Shown here one piece after another: positions 24,309 through 30,612 of a stretch of DNA of 30,612 nt. Source of the stretch: JBFWUW01 sp050247075 (lineage in GTDB: Bacteria > Planctomycetota > Planctomycetia > Pirellulales > JBFWUW01); assembly GCA_050247075.1 (NCBI GenBank), contig JBFWUW010000075.1:1-30612 (forward strand). Reading direction: 5' to 3'. Each line of letters opens with the position of its first letter. The stretch's first letter is position 1. A model generated the notes under the pieces. It saw only the letters and a program-made list of their open reading frames with translations, was not told where the DNA came from and did not search any database. The position numbers and the translations under genes are program-made.

Positions 24309-27300
24309 CTAACGAGTAAACATCCGCAACAACGGCCAACCGGGCGATTGCTTGAGGTATTTGGCCAACCGGTCCCGCAAGGCCTGGTAGATGCGGCGCA
24401 GAAGCTGGTCCTTTTGGTTGGCTTCTGGCAGGGACTTCCAGCATTTATCAAGCTGCCGCACGGTTTGCTTATAGAGAGGCTTGCGTTGCTCGGCCGGAAA
24501 GATCGACGCCAGAAGGGTAGCCAAGATCGACTCCAACCGATAGAGCGCCTGGTAGAATGGCGGCAAGGCGTCGGGATCAATTAGCCGCAGCCAGCCGGCC
24601 GCCAATGCCGCGCCACCAGTCTGCAATTCGTGGACGGAGAGCAACAACTGGTGGACCGCCGTGCCGCTATCGGGCGGTAACTCCAACGCCGCGCGGCCCA
24701 CCTCCACCGCTTCGGAGTCGCGCTTGACGGTCCACAGGCTGAGCGCAATCGGAAACAGCATCCGGCCGGTCTTGTCGGTTCGCGTCCGCCAATCGGCCGA
24801 CCAGTGCAAAAGTTCCGCATCGCGATCGAACAAATGCAACGCATTGATGACCGCGTACCAGGTTTCCGTCCGCTCGTGCAGATGCTGGCCGTGGCGCTGC
24901 ATAAGGTCCAAGACCAGATCGGGCCGTTGGGCATCGGCCGCCTCGTGGATGTACTTCTCGGCCGCTGAGGAATACAACGCACCTCGGCCGGCCAATTCGT
25001 TCAGCCTGGCCAGCATCCGCGGCCAGATCTCTAGCGAAGATGCCAGATTCATCCAGACCCAACCCGCCTGCGGCTGCACGTCGGGCCGCGCCAGCATGTC
25101 GCCCAGCACGGGTTCCACATGTTGCCCCCAGTTGGCTTTGAACATGGCACCGATCAGCGAGTCCAGCGGGCCGGGGTTCTCCATCGGCGTCACGCACAGT
25201 TGTTGCACCAGCGGTACGGCGGCATTCCAATCGCCGCGGTGGGTGGCCAGCTTGGCCTTGTCGCTGAGCAGCCAGGGGCGAGGAATGCTGGCTGCGCAGT
25301 GCTGCAAGGTCCGTTCCGCCTCGTCGAACTCGCCATCCTCCAGTTGCAGATCGAACAGCGCCGACTCCGCGAACAGGTAGTCGGGCGCAATCTCAATCGC
25401 CCGCTGAAAATCGCGCTTGGCACCCGCCCGATCGCCGTTCTTGAGCCGGGCCTCCGCCAGGTAGCCCCAAGATACCGGCCGCCGCGGATCGATGCGGGCC
25501 ATTTGCTGAGCCGCCGCCAGGTATTCGGCAGGGTCGCTCTCTTCGTGCCATGTTGCCAGGCGTCCCCAGGCCACGTAGCAATCGGGATCGCCTTGCAGCA
25601 ACCGCTTCAATTCCGCGATGGCGGCGGGGGCATCGCCTCGCTGCATCAAGATTTCACCGCGCAAAATGGCCAGCGGTTGCGGCGGGCCGGCGACAAAGAC
25701 GGGCGGAGAACAGGCTTGCAGCGCCTCGTCGAACTGGCCATCGGCGGCTAACCGTTTGGCCTTGGCCTCATGCGCGTGGACGTTTCGCGGGTCGATCGCC
25801 AGCACCCGGTCGATCGCGGCCAGGCATTCGTCGCGTTGGGCTGGCTGGTCCAACATGTCGGCCAGCACCAGCCAGCTCCGCGGTTCGTGCGGGCGTGTGC
25901 GAGTAAGTTCGCGGGCTTGTTCCAAGACAAGTTCGGGACGGTTCAACTCGTTCGACCATTCGCGCAGTTTGTCCCAAGCCCAGTCGTAGCCGGGTGCCAC
26001 GCGGACAGCCGCCTGCACCTTGGACAAGGCCTCTTCGCGCTCGCCTTGCGTCCACAGCAGGTCGGCCAAGTGCCCGTAATTGCGGGCGTCGTCTGGTTCT
26101 CGCTTGAGCGTGCGTTCCAAGGTCTGGCGGGACAGGGCCGGTTGGCCTTGCAGCTTGTAAGTCTCGGCCAATTGCCGGCCAGGTTCTCCCCACGACGGAT
26201 TTATCGCCCAGGCCTTCTTGAGGGCGTCAACTTCGCCGGCAAAATCGTGCCGTTGGCGGCAAATCGCCGCCAGTTCCAGCCAAATCCGCGGCAGCAGCGG
26301 AAACTGTTGCGTGGCCGATACCGCCAAAGAGTGCGCATCATCCAGCCGGCTCATGTCCAACAATTGCCGTCCGACCGCTACCCAAGCGTGCCACAGGTCG
26401 GGACGGGCATCCAGGGCTTGCCGCAACAGCCCCAAGAGTTCCTCCGCATCGAGGGTTCCCAGGGCGTATTCGCGATAGCTCAGCAGCCCGTCCCCTTGCA
26501 TGACCTGCCGCTTCAGCTCGTCGAAGATAAACCGCAACTCCTCGGACCGCTCGGCCCGGGTGGCACAGATTTCAATGAGGTTGCTGATCGCCAGATCGTA
26601 GTCGATGGAGAGTCGCAAGGTCTGCCGGAATTGGGCCTTGGCTTGCGGCACCTCGCCGTTGCGGCGATGGGCCTGGCCGCGAATGTACGGCACCACCGGG
26701 CTGATCGGATCGAGCTGTTCGGCGACCGTGGCCGCCTTCAGGGCTTCGTCCCAATTGTTGCACTGGCAGAGCCAAATGGCCCGTTCGCGCTGGGCCCAGG
26801 CATCGCTGGGAAAGCGTTCCACCAGTTCGTCCAAGGCAGCCGTGACTTCATCGGGCGAAGTGTTGCGCAATTGGTCGATGAGCAGCACGCGCAAGGCAAA
26901 GTTGTGCGGAAACCGCTCCACGGCTGAACGCAGATGGGCCAGGGCCGCCTCGTCTCCTTGCAACTGCGACAACAGGCCGGCCGCACCCGCGTTGGCATCG
27001 CGGGTTTGCGGTTCCAGCTTGAGGACTTGCCGCCAGTACTCCAGCGCGGCCGGCTTGTCGTCGCGGAACAATGCCTGGTTGGCCGCCGCGCGCAGCCATT
27101 CCACCGGATGCGTCTTGCCGCGGGCCTTGGCCAGCAAATCTTGGGCGGGCTGCTGTTTGCCGTAGCGCAGGCAAAGATCGGCCGCGTATAGCAGCAGTTC
27201 GCCATCGCGCGGGCGCTGCGAAAGCGCATCTTGCAAGATCGAGAAGGCTTCCTTGGTGCGATCGACCCGGTCGAGCGCCGAGCACAAGGTCCGCGCGGGC

Positions 27301-29294
27301 CAACTCGACTTGCCGCCGAACCGTTGGAAGCGATCCCGCAGCCAGCGCAGGGCGACTTCCGTCTGGCCGGCCGACTGGGCCGCTTGGAAATAATTGCGCG
27401 CACAAAACTCATTCATGTCGTCCAGGCAAGCGGCGAAGCGAAACAGCTCCAAGGCTTCCGCATGGCGCGACTGGCTGGTGCGAACCTCAGCCAACAGCGA
27501 CAGCGACCGCGAATCATTGGGGCGATAGCGCAGCGCCCGCTTCAGCAATTCCTCCACCCGCGGGTTCAGGCGGGCGTCGCCCACCAGGTCGGCGGCGTAC
27601 TGGGCGCAAAAGATCGGGTCTTGTCCTTGTTGTGTGGCTCGTTGCGAGAGCAATTCCGTCCGCTCTTGGTTTCGCCCCAATTCGGCCAGGCAATGCAGCT
27701 TGGAAAGCAGCGTCTGGGTATCGTCGGGAAACTGCTGGAGCAGAAGCTCGTCGCAGCGCAACAGGCTGCCATTGTCCGAGTCGTAAGCCGCCATGCTACG
27801 GCGTGCCCAGGCTGTCAGCCGATGGCCGGCATGAACGCCGCGCATCTGCTCGTAAATCCCGCGGGCTTCGTCGCGGCGGTGGCTTTCTAGCGCCCGTTGA
27901 ATGCGATAGAAAAAGTCGTACAACTCCGCGTCGGGCAGTTCGATACCGGCGAAGAGGGTGGCCTTGTCGCTGGGGACCATCAACATGCCTCTCGGCCCGC
28001 TCGACTTGTGGCTTTCAAACAGGGCTTCCGCCAGAAACTCGCGAAAGTGCCGCTCGCCCGGATCGCGAATCAACAACGATCCGCGAAGCTGGTCGTAGCC
28101 AATCACCGACTGCAAGTGCCCCATGCCGGGGGCAACCGTGGTCAACGTGAAAGGGACTCCCCGGTCCAACAGCGCCGTAGCGCTATCCCAGGTAACGCAA
28201 AACTCGCGGGCTACAAAGCCATTCTCATCGGCCCAGCGGCGCTCGCTGTGGGCGGGCGTGCCGTCGTAGCAGATTTTTTCCGCCACGTCCAAATGGTCGG
28301 CCGGCATCGACCAAAAGCTGGAAAGGGCGGTCAGCGTAGCCGGCGCGCAAGTCACATGGTGTTGGCGGACAAACTTGACCGGCAATAGCACGCGCCTGGC
28401 GGCCTCCCCTTTTTCCAGGCGTTCGGCCAGCTTTTCGTACAGCGGCTGTTCGGCCAGACGGGCATAGCGGGCGGCCGCGGCATGATCGCCAGAGTAGTAG
28501 GCCGCGTCCGAGCACGATGCGGCCAGGGCGGCCCGGCGGCCCTTTTCCAAGTGCATCAACGGCTGAAACTCTTCAATCTTCTCAAAGTTGGCCCGTGCCT
28601 CTTGATGCAGGCCCAGCTCATTCTGCAAATAGGCCAATTGGCCCAGCACATCGCCACTTTCCAACCGGCCCGCGGCTTCGTTCAGCAAGGCCAACGCCTC
28701 GTCGTCGCGGTTGAGTTGCACCAGGCGGTGGGCGGTGAACTGCACGGCCGGCCGATACCAGGGATGCAGTTCCAGCGAACGGCGCGATGATTCTAGCGAT
28801 TCTTCGTGCCGGTCTTGCGATTCCAGCACATGCGATTGTTCCAGCCAGATCCAAGGCAGTTCGGCGCCAATCTCCAGGGCCCGCGCAATCCATTGGTCCG
28901 CCGCTTCAAAGTCCCGCAGCATGGCCAGCACATGCCCATGCGCGGCAAACCAGGCGGCCTGGATGCTGGGCTCGGCGGTGGACAAGTCTCCTTGTTGCCG
29001 CAAAAATCGCCAGGCAGGCAACGGCCCGCGGCGATGAAAAATCAGCAGCGCCCGAAAGTAGCAGGCCTCGGGGTGGGCCGGCGCACCGCGCCAGGCCAGA
29101 TAATGCAACATCCCGCCCAGCCGCTGGCTGCCCAGATTATTGGCCAGCCGGCCGGCCAACACCCGATCGTCTGGTTCGGCAAACGCATCCAACGGGCCAA
29201 GTTGTTGCCAGGCGCGATAAGCCTGCAAGTACTGGCCAGACTCATAGATGTCCAGAATCGACTGCCGGGTGGCCGGATCAAGCTGGTGGTTCAT
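24309..29294 (-). CDS. Giant TPR protein with embedded C39-type cysteine protease domain
   Basis: The 1661-residue protein is built mainly of helical TPR-type repeats. A run at ~20-285 precedes, and a much longer run from ~455 to ~1560 follows, a papain-like domain at ~300-445. That domain fits the C39 peptidase pattern: Gln311 and Cys316 in VRQHHVTCAPATL, His393 in GMGHLQSVIGYD and Asp411 in LLIRDPGERH. All four catalytic positions are present, so it may be an active protease. C39 domains usually process peptide leaders in ABC exporters; here no transporter is present, and TPRs would recruit the substrate. There is no signal peptide, so it is probably cytoplasmic. ATG 29294 gives an N-terminus that begins directly with the TPR helices; ATG 29315 is an alternative. 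Its target is unknown. Confidence 0.85.
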   Translation of the reverse strand: MNHQLDPATRQSILDIYESGQYLQAYRAWQQLGPLDAFAEPDDRVLAGRLANNLGSQRLGGMLHYLAWRGAPAHPEACYFRALLIFHRRGPLPAWRFLRQQGDLSTAEPSIQAAWFAAHGHVLAMLRDFEAADQWIARALEIGAELPWIWLEQSHVLESQDRHEESLESSRRSLELHPWYRPAVQFTAHRLVQLNRDDEALALLNEAAGRLESGDVLGQLAYLQNELGLHQEARANFEKIEEFQPLMHLEKGRRAALAASCSDAAYYSGDHAAAARYARLAEQPLYEKLAERLEKGEAARRVLLPVKFVRQHHVTCAPATLTALSSFWSMPADHLDVAEKICYDGTPAHSERRWADENGFVAREFCVTWDSATALLDRGVPFTLTTVAPGMGHLQSVIGYDQLRGSLLIRDPGERHFREFLAEALFESHKSSGPRGMLMVPSDKATLFAGIELPDAELYDFFYRIQRALESHRRDEARGIYEQMRGVHAGHRLTAWARRSMAAYDSDNGSLLRCDELLLQQFPDDTQTLLSKLHCLAELGRNQERTELLSQRATQQGQDPIFCAQYAADLVGDARLNPRVEELLKRALRYRPNDSRSLSLLAEVRTSQSRHAEALELFRFAACLDDMNEFCARNYFQAAQSAGQTEVALRWLRDRFQRFGGKSSWPARTLCSALDRVDRTKEAFSILQDALSQRPRDGELLLYAADLCLRYGKQQPAQDLLAKARGKTHPVEWLRAAANQALFRDDKPAALEYWRQVLKLEPQTRDANAGAAGLLSQLQGDEAALAHLRSAVERFPHNFALRVLLIDQLRNTSPDEVTAALDELVERFPSDAWAQRERAIWLCQCNNWDEALKAATVAEQLDPISPVVPYIRGQAHRRNGEVPQAKAQFRQTLRLSIDYDLAISNLIEICATRAERSEELRFIFDELKRQVMQGDGLLSYREYALGTLDAEELLGLLRQALDARPDLWHAWVAVGRQLLDMSRLDDAHSLAVSATQQFPLLPRIWLELAAICRQRHDFAGEVDALKKAWAINPSWGEPGRQLAETYKLQGQPALSRQTLERTLKREPDDARNYGHLADLLWTQGEREEALSKVQAAVRVAPGYDWAWDKLREWSNELNRPELVLEQARELTRTRPHEPRSWLVLADMLDQPAQRDECLAAIDRVLAIDPRNVHAHEAKAKRLAADGQFDEALQACSPPVFVAGPPQPLAILRGEILMQRGDAPAAIAELKRLLQGDPDCYVAWGRLATWHEESDPAEYLAAAQQMARIDPRRPVSWGYLAEARLKNGDRAGAKRDFQRAIEIAPDYLFAESALFDLQLEDGEFDEAERTLQHCAASIPRPWLLSDKAKLATHRGDWNAAVPLVQQLCVTPMENPGPLDSLIGAMFKANWGQHVEPVLGDMLARPDVQPQAGWVWMNLASSLEIWPRMLARLNELAGRGALYSSAAEKYIHEAADAQRPDLVLDLMQRHGQHLHERTETWYAVINALHLFDRDAELLHWSADWRTRTDKTGRMLFPIALSLWTVKRDSEAVEVGRAALELPPDSGTAVHQLLLSVHELQTGGAALAAGWLRLIDPDALPPFYQALYRLESILATLLASIFPAEQRKPLYKQTVRQLDKCWKSLPEANQKDQLLRRIYQALRDRLAKYLKQSPGWPLLRMFTR

Positions 29295-29759
29295 GTCGGG
29301 GCGGACGAAAAACATCGCGGGCTTTGAATTGCCGCTAGATCCGTGGCAGAGAGAATGCAGGGTAGCGCAAGGTAAGAGGCGTTGCAAGCATCATTGGTTC
29401 ACCCTCGATGGATCGGTCTTCCCTCCATAACGCACGGGTGTTCTGTTGGCGGAACGATACTGCCTGACAGCTTTCACAAGAGATCGGCTGTTTGGCCTTG
29501 GCATTGCTAGCATGGAGCGGTGGAAACGATCCAACTTTGGGCAAGTCTCTTGGAAGAAATTACAAAGCGCCCCTCTGCAACCGCCGCCGACGGGCGGAAG
29601 CCAGAACCGCTCGTTGACCATTAAGTCATTGCCACCGCAAGTGTTGTGTGCGGAACGCCCCGCCTATGCGATGTTCCCGCTGCGTTCTGGCACGCCATCT
29701 GCATAAAGTGCGGAAAAGTTTGCCCGCCTTATGAAACGGAATTCGGGAGGCCCACGACG
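29295..29759. other. Intergenic region between the TPR gene and the small acidic protein
   Basis: These 465 bases hold no convincing gene. A short ORF in frame with the next gene starts at 29646, but it has no family similarity before 29760. A minus-strand TTGCAA with TACCCT 17 bp further on (in 29360-29400) could be a weak promoter for the TPR gene. A small GC hairpin around 29581-29597 is the only other visible structure. Nothing else is supported. Confidence 0.5.
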
Positions 29760-29978
29760 ATGGATCGTCGCCAAAAAATCATCATGATGCGTGACATTCT
29801 GGACCATTTGCACGATTGCTTCGAGCAATGGGAAGCACCTCAGCAGCGCTCGGTCCCTTGGTTGGCCGAGTCGATCGAACGCGATCTGGTCCAGTTTCGC
29901 CGCCTGTGCGATGCGCTCAAGCAAGAGACCCTCGATTCGCCCGAGCGGCCCGCCGCGCTAATGCCTTGTCATGGCTAA
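29760..29978 (+). CDS. Small acidic, helical hypothetical protein
   Basis: The 72-residue product starts MDRRQKIIMMRDILDHLHDC and looks mainly alpha-helical with many Asp, Glu, Leu and Arg residues. I do not recognise a domain. GGGAGG at 29745-29750 lies 9 nt upstream of the ATG, a good ribosome-binding site by the standards of this window, which argues for real translation. The in-frame extension to 29646 lacks such a site. There is no signal peptide or membrane segment. Function unknown. Confidence 0.65.
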   Translation: MDRRQKIIMMRDILDHLHDCFEQWEAPQQRSVPWLAESIERDLVQFRRLCDALKQETLDSPERPAALMPCHG

Positions 29979-30071
29979 ATCGTTCGGTCACATCCGAATG
30001 GGTGCCCCTAGCGCGCATGCCGCCAGCAGCACTCTAGTTCTAGCATTTGCGGCACATGGCGAATCTGGTCT

Positions 30072-30100
30072 TTCAGAGCCATGCGGATGGGCGCTATAAT
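30072..30100 (+). promoter_or_regulatory. Promoter for the secreted protein at the right end
   Basis: TTCAGA (30072-30077) and a perfect TATAAT (30095-30100) are 17 bp apart. A start near 30107 would give a leader of about 100 nt ending in the hairpin ribosome-binding site at 30186-30203. Confidence 0.55.
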
Positions 30101-30185
30101 CGGCCGTCCTGGATATTCATGGCTCGTTCGGCGAAAAAGTCCCGCTTCGTCGCGCATGTGCCGCCAGGAATGGACGCAGACCCTG

Positions 30186-30203
30186 GATCACAAGGAGGTG
30201 ATC
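30186..30203 (+). promoter_or_regulatory. Hairpin-presented, extended Shine-Dalgarno site
   Basis: GATCAC (30186-30191) and GTGATC (30198-30203) form a perfect 6-bp stem with AAGGAG in the 6-nt loop. The 12 bases AAGGAGGTGATC (30192-30203) are complementary to the typical 16S rRNA 3' end, well beyond the usual 4-6 bases. The ATG at 30207 follows at a proper distance. Stem formation and full ribosome pairing are mutually exclusive, so translation may be tuned here. Confidence 0.6.
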
Positions 30204-30206
30204 GAA

Positions 30207-30612
30207 ATGATCTCCACTCGCCCGTTGTTGTTGATGTCGCTCGCCCTGGGTTGCCTTTGTTGGCCCCCCGCGTCTCTTTTGGGCGAAGAACCGAACCCGC
30301 CCGCTTCAGACGTACAGGCACTGGACCAGGCATCCCCCTGGGCCGAAGACGATTTCGGCTCGCCCGAATTCATTGACGAGGCGGAATCGCCGCCGGTTCC
30401 ACCGGGCTATCGTTCGGAGCAGATTGAGTTTTCGCCCGCCCCCGACGCGATTCGCGCTCGTGGCTGGAGTGATCGCCGCGGCGTTCGGCAAGCCCGCCGC
30501 ACGCCCAGCAGCATTGTCTCTCCCTATCAGTTGCCCAGTGCCAAGGTCGCGGATGATATCCACGACCTGGAAGACCGCGAGGAATTTCTGTCGACTCACC
30601 GGGCAACCATCT
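30207..30612 (+). CDS. Secreted hypothetical protein, 5' part only
   Basis: A reading frame opens at ATG 30207 and remains open to the end of the window (135 codons), so the gene is cut by the right edge. The first ~27 residues form a signal peptide: ISTRP, a hydrophobic LLLMSLALGCLCWPP, then a small-residue stretch ASLLGEE. An acidic and proline-rich region follows (SPWAEDDFGSPEFIDEAESP), then an Arg-rich one. There is no recognised domain in this part. The very strong ribosome-binding site and promoter upstream support it. The product is likely exported to the periplasm or cell surface. Confidence 0.7.
   Translation, partial: MISTRPLLLMSLALGCLCWPPASLLGEEPNPPASDVQALDQASPWAEDDFGSPEFIDEAESPPVPPGYRSEQIEFSPAPDAIRARGWSDRRGVRQARRTPSSIVSPYQLPSAKVADDIHDLEDREEFLSTHRATI

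Noticed and set aside
25770..28150. Plus-strand ORFs of 385 and 359 codons inside the TPR gene
   Set aside because: Antisense to TPR repeats; periodic GC-rich coding produces long open frames on the reverse strand.
30047..30376. 109-codon plus-strand ORF overlapping the secreted-protein start
   Set aside because: It is in a different frame from the signal-peptide reading that has the 12-base ribosome-binding site, and looks like a frame shadow of that gene.
1..30612. CRISPR arrays, tRNA or rRNA genes, transposases, phage genes
   Set aside because: I saw no regularly spaced repeats, no tRNA or rRNA landmark sequences, and no protein with mobile-element signatures.

Overview
The window is GC-rich, densely coded bacterial chromosome. 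It most likely comes from a planctomycete of the Pirellulales type. The basis is protein content: a Tat-exported DUF1501 protein, an excisionase-type HTH fused in front of a receiver domain, an Uma2-family protein, a very large TPR protein, and few clear Shine-Dalgarno sites. This placement is inference from gene families, not a database match. No tRNA, rRNA, CRISPR array, transposase, integrase or prophage gene is visible.

Layout. Bases 1-1037 hold the C-terminal half of mnmG (tRNA wobble-uridine modification), with an in-frame TAG at its left edge. A near-consensus promoter (1130-1157) then drives a structured leader of about 215 nt and a two-component pair: an HTH-receiver regulator and a histidine kinase with an HDOD-like front half. 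A repeat-rich, hairpin-rich gap (3495-3660) separates these from minus-strand genes: a DUF1501 protein and a ketoacyl-synthase homologue in which both catalytic histidines are replaced by asparagine. Next comes a compact minus-strand operon, addB-addA-cca, with overlapping reading frames (double-strand-break processing plus tRNA 3'-end CCA addition). Upstream of addB lies a perfect 27-bp inverted repeat.

From 15127 the plus strand carries a rhodanese, a PepF-type M3 oligopeptidase, an FHA-GAF-AAA+-Fis sigma54-type activator and an Uma2-family protein. On the minus strand is a lipoprotein fusing a DUF2092-like region, a TlpA thioredoxin and an FG-GAP-like C-terminus. A LarA-like protein lacking most nickel-site histidines follows on the plus strand. 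It converges, 6 nt apart, on a 1661-residue minus-strand TPR protein with a C39-type cysteine-protease domain inserted near its N-terminus. The right end has a small acidic helical protein and the start of a secreted protein that runs off the window. The ribosome-binding site of that last gene is unusually long and sits in a hairpin.

The genes are mostly independent housekeeping and regulatory units rather than one pathway. The best candidates for something undescribed are the structured leader before the two-component pair, the TPR-C39-TPR protein, the Cys-Asn-Asn ketosynthase, and the hairpin-presented ribosome-binding site at 30186-30203.
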